DNA of 64,000 bases from Oscillatoriales cyanobacterium USR001 (GCA_001698425.1 MBRE01000066.1:1-64000), one strand, 5' to 3'. Numbered from the stretch's first letter, positions 18,357 through 27,397 are shown. The notes: generated by a model not told the origin, from the sequence alone. Program-made: numbers and translations.

Positions 18357-19064
18357 TTAAGCAGGAGTTGCGATCGCGGCTGCATCTTGTGTGAGGCGGC
18401 CGTCTTCCATTTGTATAATGCGATCGGCTATATCTAAAATTCGATGGTCGTGGGTGACGAGTAAGATTGTAGATTGTTGTTCTCTGGCTAAACGCTGCAT
18501 AATTTCTACTACATCTCTACCTGATTTACTATCTAAGGCGGCTGTGGGTTCGTCTGCTAAGATTAATTTGGGATGGCTGACTAATGCTCGCGCGATCGCC
18601 ACTCTTTGTTTTTGTCCTCCAGATAAGTTATCAGGATAATAATCTATTCTTTCTCCTAATCCTACATCTTTTAGCATAGTGACAACTCGATCGTTGATTT
18701 CTGCTCCAGAAATATGATTATGCAATTCCATTGACATTTGCACGTTTTGTCTGGCTGTTAAACATTTTAACAAGTTATGACCTTGGAAGATATAACCAAT
18801 ATTACGACGAATTTTTACTCCTTGATGTTTACTCGCTCCTCGCAATTCTTGCCCAATGATTTTGAGGCTCCCTTCTTGAACTGAACGCAAGGCTCCAATT
18901 AAAGTTAGTAAGGTAGTTTTTCCTGAACCAGATGGCCCCGTCATTAGCACTATTTCTCCAGGGTAAATTTCCAAATTAATATCAAATAATGTCTGTTTTT
19001 GGAGCAAACCTTCTCCAAAATAGTGATTGAGATTTTCAATAGCGATTACAGGTGAATTGTTCAT
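18357..19064 (-). CDS. devA: DevA family ABC transporter ATP-binding protein
   Basis: The 235-residue ATPase of the DevBCA exporter hydrolyses ATP at the inner membrane to drive export. In heterocyst formers this exports envelope glycolipids; paralogues occur in other cyanobacteria. Walker A is GPSGSGKT at 43-50, the signature is LSGGQKQR near 145-152, and Walker B with its continuation is LILADEPTAALD. The order on this strand is devB, devC, devA. The devC-devA gap of about 165 bp is filled by two heptad arrays. The 20 bp around the start codon are exactly duplicated, producing a seven-residue upstream ORF whose TGA overlaps the devA ATG. Substrate cannot be deduced from the ATPase alone. 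Confidence 0.9.
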   Translation of the reverse strand: MNNSPVIAIENLNHYFGEGLLQKQTLFDINLEIYPGEIVLMTGPSGSGKTTLLTLIGALRSVQEGSLKIIGQELRGASKHQGVKIRRNIGYIFQGHNLLKCLTARQNVQMSMELHNHISGAEINDRVVTMLKDVGLGERIDYYPDNLSGGQKQRVAIARALVSHPKLILADEPTAALDSKSGRDVVEIMQRLAREQQSTILLVTHDHRILDIADRIIQMEDGRLTQDAAAIATPA

Positions 19065-19084
19065 AGTAATTGGTAATTGTTCAT
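19061..19084 (-). other. Mini upstream ORF overlapping the devA start
   Basis: A tandem duplication of 20 bp (19055-19074 and 19075-19094) copies the devA start context. The copied ATG reads MNNYQLL and stops at a TGA that overlaps the genuine devA ATG as ATGA. It could couple or dampen devA translation. Confidence 0.45.
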
Positions 19085-19087
19085 AGT

Positions 19088-19155
19088 AATTGGTAATTGG
19101 TAATTGGTAATTGGTAATTGGTAATTGGGAATTGGTAATTGGTAATTGGTAATCC
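19088..19155 (-). repeat. Heptanucleotide array (TAATTGG)n
   Basis: About nine units of TAATTGG with one variant. It lies in the leader of devA. Confidence 0.9.
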
Positions 19156-19227
19156 CTCTTCCCTCTTCCTTCTTCCCTCTTCCTTCTTCCCTCTTCCTTC
19201 TTCCTTCTTCCTTCTTCCTTCTTCCTT
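19156..19227 (-). repeat. Heptanucleotide array (GGAAGAA)n after devC
   Basis: GGAAGAA/GGAAGAG units on the coding strand start 2 bases after the devC stop codon. Confidence 0.9.
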
Positions 19228-19229
19228 CA

Positions 19230-20390
19230 CTAAAAAATATCAGCTGGATCGGCGGCGCTGAGTTTTCGCACGGCCACCGCGCCTGATGCACAACACATCA
19301 CAAATGTCAATATTAAAACCAAAACAGCGTTTGATACTGTCATGTACATTGGTAAACTTGTACCTGCTCTAGCTAAATTATAAATCACAGTAGAAATAGC
19401 AAATCCAGGGAGATAGCCAATAATTGCCAAAATTATAGCTTCTTGAAACACTACTCCCAAAAAATAGAAATCCTGATATCCCATCGCCTTGAGCGTAGCA
19501 TACTCTGGCAAATGATCGGAAACATCAGTATAAAGAATTTGATAAACAATTACGATCCCAACTATAAATCCCATCAATGCTCCCAAGTTGAAAATAAACC
19601 CAATTGCGGTACTTTCTTCCCAATATTTTCGCTCTTGTCCTACAAATTCATCTCTTGATAAAACTTTAATATCGTTAGGCAAACTTGCTTTCATTTGATT
19701 AACAACTTTCTGCACATCCGTCCCTGGTTTTACTTTAATAATTCCGACATCAATTATGCCTTTTTGCCGCCTCCTGAAAATTCGGAGGAAGTTTAAATCG
19801 CTAGTAATAATATTTCCATCAGCACCAAAAGAAGCCCCTAAAGTGAATAATCCCCCCACTTTTACCCGGCGGTTGTCAATTTCAGTTTCCACAACTTTTC
19901 CTTCAGTAAAATACTCCTTAATTGGTCCAAACTCTACCCGCGAAGCATCATCAAATAAAATTATATCTGAATATTTAATTTTATCTTGATTTTCAGTGAC
20001 TGTGGGTAAGTCAAAAATGTGTTGGGATGGATCGAAACCAATAACCATTATTTGGCGAGTATTTCGTTTGGCAGGATCGGGATTTTTCCACAAACCAAAG
20101 CCCAGATATAAGGGGCTAATTGATTCTACACCTTCAAAGGCAAGGGCTTGATATAAACGTCTTTGGGGAAAACTTTTCATGGCAATTAAGGCGGTAGACT
20201 GGGGGCTGATTAAAAATATATCGCCGTCTATTTTGGCATGAAAGGTGATGGCACTTTCAAATAGCGCATCTCTAAATCCAAACTGCATAAACATTAGTAA
20301 GTCAGCAAAGCCAATGCCAGCTATTGCTACTAATAAACGAGTTTTTTCTCTTGTTAGTTGTAACCAAGGTAAGGGGATTTTTCCGAGCAT
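19230..20390 (-). CDS. devC: DevC family ABC transporter permease
   Basis: Inner-membrane permease of the DevBCA exporter, 386 residues. The start MLGKIPLPWLQLTREKTR is typical of DevC, as is the first membrane helix around 20-38. A large extracytoplasmic MacB/FtsX-like domain spans about 45-260, with GFDPSQHIFDLP. Three more hydrophobic helices follow at about 265-290, 310-335 and 355-378, giving the four-helix FtsX-type topology. It begins 26 bp after devB and is clearly co-transcribed with it. The stop codon is followed directly by a GA-rich heptad array. Confidence 0.9.
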   Translation of the reverse strand: MLGKIPLPWLQLTREKTRLLVAIAGIGFADLLMFMQFGFRDALFESAITFHAKIDGDIFLISPQSTALIAMKSFPQRRLYQALAFEGVESISPLYLGFGLWKNPDPAKRNTRQIMVIGFDPSQHIFDLPTVTENQDKIKYSDIILFDDASRVEFGPIKEYFTEGKVVETEIDNRRVKVGGLFTLGASFGADGNIITSDLNFLRIFRRRQKGIIDVGIIKVKPGTDVQKVVNQMKASLPNDIKVLSRDEFVGQERKYWEESTAIGFIFNLGALMGFIVGIVIVYQILYTDVSDHLPEYATLKAMGYQDFYFLGVVFQEAIILAIIGYLPGFAISTVIYNLARAGTSLPMYMTVSNAVLVLILTFVMCCASGAVAVRKLSAADPADIF

Positions 20391-20416
20391 ATTTTCTAGT
20401 TTTTAAAGAGATTTTT

Positions 20417-21952
20417 TTAAAGAGAAATTTTTACTTCTACCTGTAAGTTAGTTAAGTCTGAAACTTTTTTGCTGGCCTCTGGATCGAGGCGAATTTTTAC
20501 TTCAACAACTCTGGCATCGGTATCGGCTGCGGGGTCTGTATTCAGCACATCTTTTTTGCCGATTTGTTTGCCAATTAAATCGACTGTTCCTTCTAGGGAA
20601 CCTGTAAAAGCGGAACTGGTAATTGTTGCCCTTTGACCTCTACGAATTCGCTCGATATCTGTTTCGTAAATCTCGGCGATGACGTACATTTGAGTGGTGC
20701 GGCCGAGGTCAACGATGCCTTTTTCTGTAGAAATACGTTCTCCTTGTCGGGTGTTAATTTTTAATATTTGACCGTCGTTGGGGGCTTTGACGGAGCTTAA
20801 ATCAAATTCTGCTTGAGCTTTTTCTTGGGCGGCGATCGCACGTTCGACTGCGGCTGAAGCTGCTTGTACATCTTCTGGTCGAATTTCCGCAATTTTATCG
20901 AGAGTAGCTTTCGCTTGATTTATCTGTTCGGGGGCTGTTTCTTCTATTTGATTGAGTTCGGCTTTGGCTTGGTTAACTTCTTGAGCTACTGTTTCTAAAG
21001 TTTGGTTTAATTCGGCTTTAGCTTGGTTAATTTCTGCTTCGCCTGTTTCTATGGTTTGTGCTAAATTTGCCTGGGCTTCGTTAATTTGTTGTTGTAGGGT
21101 TTGAGTGGTTCTTTTCAGGTTAGCTTTAGCTTCTTTAATTTTCTCTTGAGCGGTTTCCATTGTTAACCGTTTGGTATCATAAGCGGAAGCTGATATAGCT
21201 CCGGTTTCGTAAAGTTCTTGATTGCGTTTGTATTCGGCTTGAGCGTTTTTTAATTCCGCATTTAAGCGGTTAATTGTGGCATTTTGGGTGGCAATTTCGC
21301 CGCGCAATTGAGCTTCTAAGTTGCCGACTTTGGCTTCTTCAACTTGTGTTTGTCTTTGGAGTTGAGCCTGTAGTTTGGCAAGGTTAGCTTCGGCTACTTC
21401 TGTTTGTCTTTGGAGTTGTGCTTCTAGTCTGGCAACTTTAGCTTGTTGACCTTTGGTTGATGTTTGATATTGAGCTTCTAAACGGGCAATTTCTGCTTGT
21501 TGAGCGGCGATTTCTCCGGTTTTGGCTCCGGCTTTAATTTTGGCTAATTCTGCTAATTGAAATTTGACTTCTTTTTCGGCTTGTTCTAATGATGCTTTGA
21601 GTCGATCGCGGCTGTCTAAAATAGCAATTACTTGCCCTTCCCGCACGAAATCTCCTTCTTCTACTCGCAATTGCTCGATTTTTCCGCCTTCAGATTGGGA
21701 AGGGGCGGCTACTTTAATTACTTCTCCTTTGGGAGAAATTCGCCCCAAGGCTGTGACGGCTTTAGGTGCGACTGAGGTGGGGGTACTAGCGGGGAGTGCG
21801 GCGGTGGAAACGGATTCTTTTTGCTTGCTGAGTTGAGATACTTGCCAGAAACCAAAAATTGCGATCGCCGCACAAAAACTCGTCGCTAATAGAATAATTG
21901 GCTTACTACTATTGGAAATTGATTTATCCTTTGGCATTGATTCTTTTCCCAT
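20417..21952 (-). CDS. devB: DevB/HlyD family periplasmic adaptor
   Basis: The membrane-fusion subunit links DevCA to an outer-membrane channel. It has 511 residues. One N-terminal membrane anchor lies at about 18-37 (IILLATSFCAAIAIFGFW). The first half of a lipoyl-like domain (GGKIEQLRVEEGDFVREGQVIA) is at about 85-110. A very long coiled coil of Ala/Gln/Glu-rich heptads follows (about 120-390), then the second lipoyl half (VKAPNDGQILKINTRQGE) and a beta-barrel. The coiled coil is longer than in typical DevB because of repeated NQAKAELNQ segments, and the adaptor may therefore reach further. ATGs at 21952 and 21937 are both possible starts. It lies 67 bp downstream of pcyA. Confidence 0.9.
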   Translation of the reverse strand: MGKESMPKDKSISNSSKPIILLATSFCAAIAIFGFWQVSQLSKQKESVSTAALPASTPTSVAPKAVTALGRISPKGEVIKVAAPSQSEGGKIEQLRVEEGDFVREGQVIAILDSRDRLKASLEQAEKEVKFQLAELAKIKAGAKTGEIAAQQAEIARLEAQYQTSTKGQQAKVARLEAQLQRQTEVAEANLAKLQAQLQRQTQVEEAKVGNLEAQLRGEIATQNATINRLNAELKNAQAEYKRNQELYETGAISASAYDTKRLTMETAQEKIKEAKANLKRTTQTLQQQINEAQANLAQTIETGEAEINQAKAELNQTLETVAQEVNQAKAELNQIEETAPEQINQAKATLDKIAEIRPEDVQAASAAVERAIAAQEKAQAEFDLSSVKAPNDGQILKINTRQGERISTEKGIVDLGRTTQMYVIAEIYETDIERIRRGQRATITSSAFTGSLEGTVDLIGKQIGKKDVLNTDPAADTDARVVEVKIRLDPEASKKVSDLTNLQVEVKISL

Positions 21953-22019
21953 AATTTAATGCAAATATATAGATATCTTACTATATACTATAATTAAATT
22001 TTTTCTGCATTACTGAGAC

Positions 22020-22772
22020 TTAAATTACCATCTCTGAAGATATGGTATCAAATAATACTGTTTTCATGTAACGATCGGCCCATTCTAGCCCAAAGGCTTT
22101 TTCGAGAATGCGGCGGGTTTTGTCGTTTTGTTGTTGTTGAGAGCAGTAATAGCTTTGAGCAGCTAAAATTTCCGCCTGTACTTCGGGAGATACGGGTTGT
22201 GATGCGATCGCGATTTGACAGTGGATTTCTACATAAGACTCAACTACAGATAAAAATTGCGCCTCTTCCTCAAGGGAATTGGGGCGAATAAATAGGCAAA
22301 ATTCTGAGAAAATATCGCCCCACTCTGGTGCTTGGCGGTATTGAGAAAAATGACTGGGGGGTAATGCCCCTATTGCATTGCGGTAATTTTCTGGTAAGGT
22401 TCGATCGGCATTGAGGGGTGAGAGATCGGCGATCGCAGCGCTAACCGAACCACGTCCCGCAACAATATCTGTCCCAAACATTGGCAAAGCATAGTTTGGT
22501 CTGGGAAACATCACGCAATGTAAAATATCTAGGGTTGAACCAACTTTAGCAAGTTCCAAATGAATTTTGCGAAATTGAGGCGTTTGGTAGCATTTATTTT
22601 CAATAATCAATTTTTCACCTTCTAAACGTCCTTCAACATAGCCCAAATCATCTGGTAAGTAGTAGGGTTCAAGGTTAAGATAGCGTTTCCAGACTGATTC
22701 GAGGCGATCTGCTAATTGGCAGATCAGAGAGTTTTTGTTTTCACGGAGAGAGGATTTTGAGGTTTCTAACAT
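22020..22772 (-). CDS. pcyA: Phycocyanobilin:ferredoxin oxidoreductase
   Basis: Reduces biliverdin IX-alpha by four electrons from ferredoxin to phycocyanobilin, the chromophore of phycobilisomes and of many phytochromes. The protein has 250 residues, the usual length. The family block YALPMFGTDIVAGRGSVSA with the following AIADLSPL is conserved, and the downstream FCLFIRP region is present. It is the first gene in a same-strand run followed by devB (67 bp), although co-transcription with devBCA is uncertain. Its presence in the same window as a phytochrome means the cell can make both biliverdin and phycocyanobilin. Confidence 0.92.
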   Translation of the reverse strand: MLETSKSSLRENKNSLICQLADRLESVWKRYLNLEPYYLPDDLGYVEGRLEGEKLIIENKCYQTPQFRKIHLELAKVGSTLDILHCVMFPRPNYALPMFGTDIVAGRGSVSAAIADLSPLNADRTLPENYRNAIGALPPSHFSQYRQAPEWGDIFSEFCLFIRPNSLEEEAQFLSVVESYVEIHCQIAIASQPVSPEVQAEILAAQSYYCSQQQQNDKTRRILEKAFGLEWADRYMKTVLFDTISSEMVI

Positions 22773-23093
22773 TTTAAAGGAAGTGGAGGTTAATCAAATT
22801 TTAATTGAGGCAGAAGTTAGCCATTACTTAAGAGTATCAGTTTGTTTGCCTTAGTTATCTTTAATTTTTGTCTCAGGGTTGTAGCTAGAGTGGTAGGGAG
22901 ATAGCAGCTTCAGCTTTTTTGATGACATTATACTAAGGAATGAAAATTAAATAACTTGATGATTTGGTTTGTAGTAAGCGCCAAGCGCGCTCTTTGCGTT
23001 TACGACAAACAAGCTAAGTATTTAATTTCTATGAGAAGAGAAAGAGGTTTAAGAGGATAATCAGGGATTATGGTAGCAGATATTGTATTTTCC
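22773..23093. other. Gene-free interval between DUF39 gene and pcyA
   Basis: It holds an imperfect inverted repeat at 22967-23010 and must contain the pcyA promoter. I see no other feature before the heptad array at 23094. Confidence 0.5.
22967..23010. terminator. Imperfect 15-bp inverted repeat
   Basis: GTTTGTAGTAAGCGC pairs with GCGTTTACGACAAAC with two mismatches across a 14-base loop. There is no T-run, so it may be a dispersed palindrome rather than an intrinsic terminator for the DUF39 gene. Confidence 0.35.
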
Positions 23094-23156
23094 TTCTTCC
23101 TTCTTCCTTCTTCCTTCTTCCTTCTTCCTTCTTCCTTCTTCCTTCTTCCTTCTTCC
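23094..23156 (-). repeat. Heptanucleotide array (GGAAGAA)x9 after DUF39 gene
   Basis: Nine exact 7-bp units. The stop codon of the DUF39 gene lies only 3 bases from the array, in the GGAAGAA sense. Confidence 0.95.
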
Positions 23157-23159
23157 TTC

Positions 23160-24335
23160 TTAGTCAGTTCTTACCTGGCTACCCCAAACATCTTGTGGTA
23201 AAAAAGCTCTTTCCATTGGAATTTTAGCTACTGGTTCTGTTAGGGTAAATTCTCCTGACTCAATCCATTGTTTAAGCTCCAAAGCTACTTGGCGAGACAG
23301 ATAAAAACTAGCAAGAGGTGCAACTCGAATGCTTTTTCCTTCAATTGTAATTTTACCAGTTTTGAGTTGAGCGTAGGTAACTAAACCAAAGGTAGGACGG
23401 ACGCGCCGAGGGATAGAAAAATCTACTACAGGCGCTACGATATCTTTATTTTGTACGGCACAACGGACAATAACTTCTTCATTTAAAACTGGTAGGGGAA
23501 TGCCAACTCCTAACATTAAGGAAGGTCCATAATTTTTAAAGTAGCAACCGCGTACCCATTGAGAGTTCATTTGTTTAGCATCACCAATTAAAGCTAGGGT
23601 AGCGGCGGGACCGATGGGAGTGCGATTGGGAAGGCGTTTTTGTAGGGGGAAATGTTGCGTTCCTTCCCAGGTAACGTAGCCGATCGCACCGCCCAGAAAA
23701 ATCTTTGTCCCAATACCAACAAGCTGCAAATCTGGGTCATTTAACAATGGAGAAATGGCTCCGGGATTGGAGTAAACGGCGTTACCCAGGCGGGGGTGTA
23801 GAGGGCCTAAATAGGTGTAAAGAGTGCGATCGCCTCCATTCACTCCCACAATAAAATTTTGATAGATATTGCGGGGATTAAATAGATAAAACTGATTAAT
23901 TGTATCGCGAGTAATCGTAGTTTCAAAGGAGGCGCGAGGGTAGCAGTCAGTGGCTTGACCTACGGCTCGCAGTTGTACCGGTTTACCAGCGATCAGGTCT
24001 TCGATGACATGGCCGCCGCCACGTTCCCCTGATTCTTCGCCTTCTTCGGCTACTTGGGTAGCTCCCAGGTACAGGTCTACAGCCCCAAAGCCGGAGTAGG
24101 CTAGAACGCCATTTAGCCAGCAGGAGCGGATTTTGATTGGGGGATCGGTGTGTCCCAGATTGATAATTGCGCCTGATGATTCCATCGGCTCGAAAGTGCC
24201 GGTGGTAATTACGTCTACCTCTTTGGCAGCTTGGGTTGTACCGATTTCGGCAACTTTGGCTTTGAGTTCTTCTACTGTCCAGACTACGGCTTGCTGGCGG
24301 GTAATTTTGTCGTTAATTTCGGCTATAGTTCGCAT
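23160..24335 (-). CDS. Homocysteine biosynthesis protein (DUF39)
   Basis: DUF39 proteins are implicated in converting aspartate semialdehyde to homocysteine with a reduced sulfur donor, as established in methanogens. Cyanobacteria carry a related 390-residue form. Here 391 residues start MRTIAEINDKI from an ATG at 24335. Typical segments are DVITTGTFEPMESSGA, GHTDPPIKIRSCWLNG and RYLNGCY-like RGCYFKNYGPSLMLGVG. The conserved Cys residues of SCWLNG and RGCYFKNYG are candidates for sulfur chemistry. No C-terminal ferredoxin or CBS domain is fused. It lies upstream of pcyA on the same strand with an array and a 387-bp gap between. The window also carries homoserine dehydrogenase at 46.3 kb, which competes for the same precursor. 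Confidence 0.8.
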   Translation of the reverse strand: MRTIAEINDKITRQQAVVWTVEELKAKVAEIGTTQAAKEVDVITTGTFEPMESSGAIINLGHTDPPIKIRSCWLNGVLAYSGFGAVDLYLGATQVAEEGEESGERGGGHVIEDLIAGKPVQLRAVGQATDCYPRASFETTITRDTINQFYLFNPRNIYQNFIVGVNGGDRTLYTYLGPLHPRLGNAVYSNPGAISPLLNDPDLQLVGIGTKIFLGGAIGYVTWEGTQHFPLQKRLPNRTPIGPAATLALIGDAKQMNSQWVRGCYFKNYGPSLMLGVGIPLPVLNEEVIVRCAVQNKDIVAPVVDFSIPRRVRPTFGLVTYAQLKTGKITIEGKSIRVAPLASFYLSRQVALELKQWIESGEFTLTEPVAKIPMERAFLPQDVWGSQVRTD

Positions 24336-24365
24336 TAATTTTAAAGGTTAATTGATTTTTTATTC

Positions 24366-24986
24366 CTAAGCTCCCGCTGCAAAAATTTGTTCTGCTGTTA
24401 GTTGTAATTCGGGAAATGTTGAGGATTCGATGCGATCGCTTCCCCTAAATTGTTGGATTTGGTACTCGCCTTCAACAAGTTGATAAACTGAAAAAGTCGG
24501 TTGTTTAGGGTTGCCAATAAACCGCCTACCACCTAATCCTAAATAATCTACAATCCAATATTCCTGAATGCCCAAGGCTTCATATTCTTCTAACTTTAAG
24601 GCGTAATCATCCCGCCAGTTAGTGCTAACTACTTCCACAACTAAACTAATTGAAGTCCCTTTAGTGATAATAGATTCTCGTTCCCATCGCGGGTCATCTT
24701 GAATAGTCTCTTTATTGAGTACAATGATGTCAGGCTCGTAGCTAGAGTCGCTACGAATTGATTTGATGACACATTCTGTCGGAATAAAATAAGGTAATTT
24801 CAAACGTTGTATTTCAACAAATAACCAGCCGCTGGTAAAGCCACCTACCTGTGAGTGTTTTCCTGTTGCTTTTGGCATCTCAATAATTACTCCGTTGTGT
24901 AGTTCGTAATGGTTTTCTGAATTCTCTGGATACCAGGCGATGAATTCATCAAATGTGACAAATTTGGGGATGAATTGTTGAATCAT
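24366..24986 (-). CDS. Uma2 family (DUF820) nuclease, copy A of tandem pair
   Basis: Putative PD-(D/E)XK-fold endonuclease of the Uma2 family, greatly expanded in cyanobacteria and of unknown role. It has 206 residues from the ATG at 24986; a TTG at 24998 is an alternative. Candidate catalytic residues are the Asp of YEPDIIVL, the Glu of LVVEVVS and the Lys of DDYALKLEEYEALG, followed by EYWIVD. It is a near copy of the gene at 25095. Residues outside about 49-105 are almost identical between the copies, while the middle diverges strongly. The flanking 85 bp upstream are also duplicated. Confidence 0.85.
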   Translation of the reverse strand: MIQQFIPKFVTFDEFIAWYPENSENHYELHNGVIIEMPKATGKHSQVGGFTSGWLFVEIQRLKLPYFIPTECVIKSIRSDSSYEPDIIVLNKETIQDDPRWERESIITKGTSISLVVEVVSTNWRDDYALKLEEYEALGIQEYWIVDYLGLGGRRFIGNPKQPTFSVYQLVEGEYQIQQFRGSDRIESSTFPELQLTAEQIFAAGA

Positions 24987-25094
24987 AGTGGGAGCCAATA
25001 AGTAATCGTGTTTAAATCTTAACCGTATAATTCTCTATTATAAAGCTTTTAAGTCTTTTTGACAATCAAAAATGGTGGAAGTTTCTGACTAATT

Positions 25095-25715
25095 TCAAGC
25101 CCCAACTGCAAAAATTTGTTCTGCTGTTAGTTGTAATTCGGGAAATGTTGGGGATTCGATGCGATCGCTTCCCCTAAATTGTTGGATTTGGTACTCGCCT
25201 TCAACAAGTTGATAAACAGAAAAAGTTGGTTGTTTAGGGTTGCCAATAAACCGCCTACCACCTAATCCTAAATAATCTACAATCCAATATTCCTGAATAC
25301 CCAAGGCTTCATATTCTTCTAACTTTAAGGCGTAATCATCCCGCCAGTTAGTGCTAACTACTTCCACAACCAAACTAATTGAAGTCCCTTTAGTGATAAT
25401 AGATTCTCGTTCCCATCGGGGTTCATCTCCAATAGTCTGCTCGTCGAGTACAATAATATCTGGCTCGTAACCAGAATCGCTACGAATTGATTTAATAACA
25501 GATTCTTTGGGGATGAAGTAAGGTAACTTAAGACGATCAATCTCAATTCCTACCTTGAGAATGAGAAAACCTGTCAGTTTAGAATGTTTCCCTGTTGCTT
25601 TTGGCATCTCAATAATTACTCCATTGTGCAATTCGTAGTGATGTGCTGAATTTTCTGGATACCAAGCGATGAATTCATCAAATGTGACAAATTTGGGGAT
25701 GAATTGTTGAATCAT
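25095..25715 (-). CDS. Uma2 family (DUF820) nuclease, copy B of tandem pair
   Basis: Second member of the tandem pair, 206 residues from the ATG at 25715. It has the same candidate active site: PDIIVL, LVVEVVS and the Lys of ALKLEEYEALG. Between about residues 49 and 105 it differs from copy A at many positions, for example HSKLTGFLILKVGIEIDR against HSQVGGFTSGWLFVEIQR. The two ends are nearly identical. This suggests either conversion of the ends or replacement of the middle. It may have supplied or received sequence from the third remnant directly upstream. Confidence 0.85.
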   Translation of the reverse strand: MIQQFIPKFVTFDEFIAWYPENSAHHYELHNGVIIEMPKATGKHSKLTGFLILKVGIEIDRLKLPYFIPKESVIKSIRSDSGYEPDIIVLDEQTIGDEPRWERESIITKGTSISLVVEVVSTNWRDDYALKLEEYEALGIQEYWIVDYLGLGGRRFIGNPKQPTFSVYQLVEGEYQIQQFRGSDRIESPTFPELQLTAEQIFAVGA

Positions 25716-25811
25716 AGTGGGAGCCAATAAGTAATCGTGTTTAAATCTTAACCGTATAATTCTCTATTATAAAGCTTTTAAGTCTTTTTGACAATCAAAA
25801 ATCGCAGGAGT

Positions 25812-25847
25812 TTAAGCGGCGGCTGCAAAAACTTGGCTCTTTCGTAC
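25812..25847 (-). pseudogene. C-terminal remnant of a third Uma2 gene
   Basis: On the minus strand the codons read SQVFAAAA and then TAA, matching the end of the adjacent Uma2 genes (EQIFAAGA stop) and lying right after the repeated leader. Only about 12 codons survive. Confidence 0.45.
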
Positions 25848-26014
25848 TTACTATGTGCCAGTCGATCGATTGTCAGCTTATAACCGTCTTCTTCCCTCTT
25901 TCTTCTACCTTCTACTTTCTACCTTCTACGTGGAGGTTAAAATAGTGTCATTTAGGAACACCTGCGATCGAAAAATCCCTCATAGAGTAGGCATATACCA
26001 CAAAGGAACTACCT

Positions 26015-26356
26015 ATGAAATCTACACTTTGCTTGGACGAAACACCTATTCACTCTAACTCTATTTATGCCCAAGATTCTGTTGAAGCTTGTATTGCTAA
26101 GGCATGGTTTGACTTAGTAGCGCAAGAAGTAGACTCTTATCAAGCCGATCGATGGCTGTATCTGTGTGGTGATATCAATGATGGTGAAATTTATCAAGAT
26201 TGGTTTTTGTGGCAAGATATTGAAGTTAGTCAAAATTGGGAAGCTTACGATCCTTTAAGTGATTTTAGATTGGTGGCGGCGGATCGTGAATCGCTGATTT
26301 TACAAATCGATCGGATTGAAGCTGAACGCAAAGAAATGTCTTTGCTGGCTAGTTGA
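26015..26356 (+). CDS. Conserved protein of unknown function
   Basis: The protein has 113 residues from an ATG preceded by AAAGGA 8 bases upstream. It is acidic and aromatic-rich, with no signal or membrane segment. Features are DSVEACIAKAWFDLVAQEV, then DRWLYLCGDINDGE and DWFLWQDIEVSQNWE, and a helical C-terminus. It looks like a small soluble protein conserved in cyanobacteria, but I cannot name the family. It precedes thiG on the same strand by 139 bp. Confidence 0.6.
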   Translation: MKSTLCLDETPIHSNSIYAQDSVEACIAKAWFDLVAQEVDSYQADRWLYLCGDINDGEIYQDWFLWQDIEVSQNWEAYDPLSDFRLVAADRESLILQIDRIEAERKEMSLLAS

Positions 26357-26495
26357 GAGTATAGATTTTTGGCAATTGCTTTGCTGCATTAGCGTGTAAG
26401 TCCTGCGGAAGTAATAATTAGAGCCAGCTACTTAGATGTGCTAAAATAAGAGGCTGCACTCTAATTCAGCCGCTTAAAAAGAGGAAAAACCAAAA

Positions 26496-27326
26496 ATGCA
26501 AACCTTAGATAGACCCATAACTCAACCACTCGATCGACCGTTGATTATTGCAGGTAAAACCTTCAAATCTCGTTTGATGACTGGAACGGGTAAATATCGC
26601 AGTATTGAAGAAATGCAGCAAAGTATTATTGCTTCTGGTTGCGAAATTGTCACCGTAGCGGTGCGACGAGTTCAAACTAAAGCGGCAGGCCATGAAGGAT
26701 TAGCAGAAGCCTTAGATTGGAGTAAAATTTGGATGTTACCAAATACTGCTGGTTGTCAAACTGCTGAAGATGCCATTCGGGTTGCTAGATTAGGGCGAGA
26801 AATGGCAAAACTTCTGGGACAAGAAGATAATAATTTTGTGAAACTAGAGGTAATTCCTGATGCTAAATATTTACTTCCCGATCCGATTGGAACATTAGAA
26901 GCAGCAACACAATTAGTAAAGGAAGGTTTTGCGGTTTTACCATATATTAATGCCGATCCATTGTTGGCAAAACGCCTAGAAGAAGTTGGTTGTGTAACAG
27001 TAATGCCTTTGGGCTCGCCGATCGGATCGGGACAGGGGATTAAAAATGCTGCAAATATTCAGATAATTATTGACACAGTGAAAGTTCCTGTGGTAGTAGA
27101 TGCAGGAATTGGTACGCCTAGCGAAGCAGCTTTGGCGATGGAAATAGGTGCGGATGCACTGTTAATTAATTCTGCGATCGCATTAGCTCAAAATGCCCCC
27201 GCAATGGCGAAAGCAATGGGAATGGCTACAGAAGCAGGTCATTTAGCCTATTTAGCGGGCCGAATACCAGTCAAAGATTATGCGATCGCCTCCTCTCCTG
27301 TCACGGGTACGATTACCTCAAAATAA
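26496..27326 (+). CDS. thiG: Thiazole synthase ThiG
   Basis: Forms the thiazole ring of thiamine from deoxyxylulose phosphate, dehydroglycine and ThiS thiocarboxylate. The TIM-barrel protein has 276 residues. The start block [18 protein letters not shown] is typical. The Schiff-base lysine is in FVKLEVIPD, and the phosphate-binding loops [11 protein letters not shown] and [14 protein letters not shown] are intact. GAGG is located upstream of the ATG. No thiamine pyrophosphate riboswitch core is visible in the 139-bp leader. Other thi genes are absent from the window, so thiG is not in a thi operon here. Confidence 0.95.
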   Translation: MQTLDRPITQPLDRPLIIAGKTFKSRLMTGTGKYRSIEEMQQSIIASGCEIVTVAVRRVQTKAAGHEGLAEALDWSKIWMLPNTAGCQTAEDAIRVARLGREMAKLLGQEDNNFVKLEVIPDAKYLLPDPIGTLEAATQLVKEGFAVLPYINADPLLAKRLEEVGCVTVMPLGSPIGSGQGIKNAANIQIIIDTVKVPVVVDAGIGTPSEAALAMEIGADALLINSAIALAQNAPAMAKAMGMATEAGHLAYLAGRIPVKDYAIASSPVTGTITSK

Positions 27327-27397
27327 CTAAAAAAATCCCTCTACAGTACACATTTTTGTTAAAGTTGAGGGATATCAAAAACTGAGGATTTTTACTC

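Larger units (their letters stand above)
24366..25802. repeat. Tandem duplication, period 729 bp, covering two Uma2 genes and their leaders
   Basis: Both units contain a Uma2 gene plus an identical leader of about 85 bp (24987-25073 and 25716-25802). The spacing between equivalent points is 729 bp. Confidence 0.95.

Noticed and set aside
25855..26058. 67-codon frame before the 26015 gene
   Set aside because: It covers a degenerate pyrimidine-rich repeat and overlaps the better-supported start at 26015.
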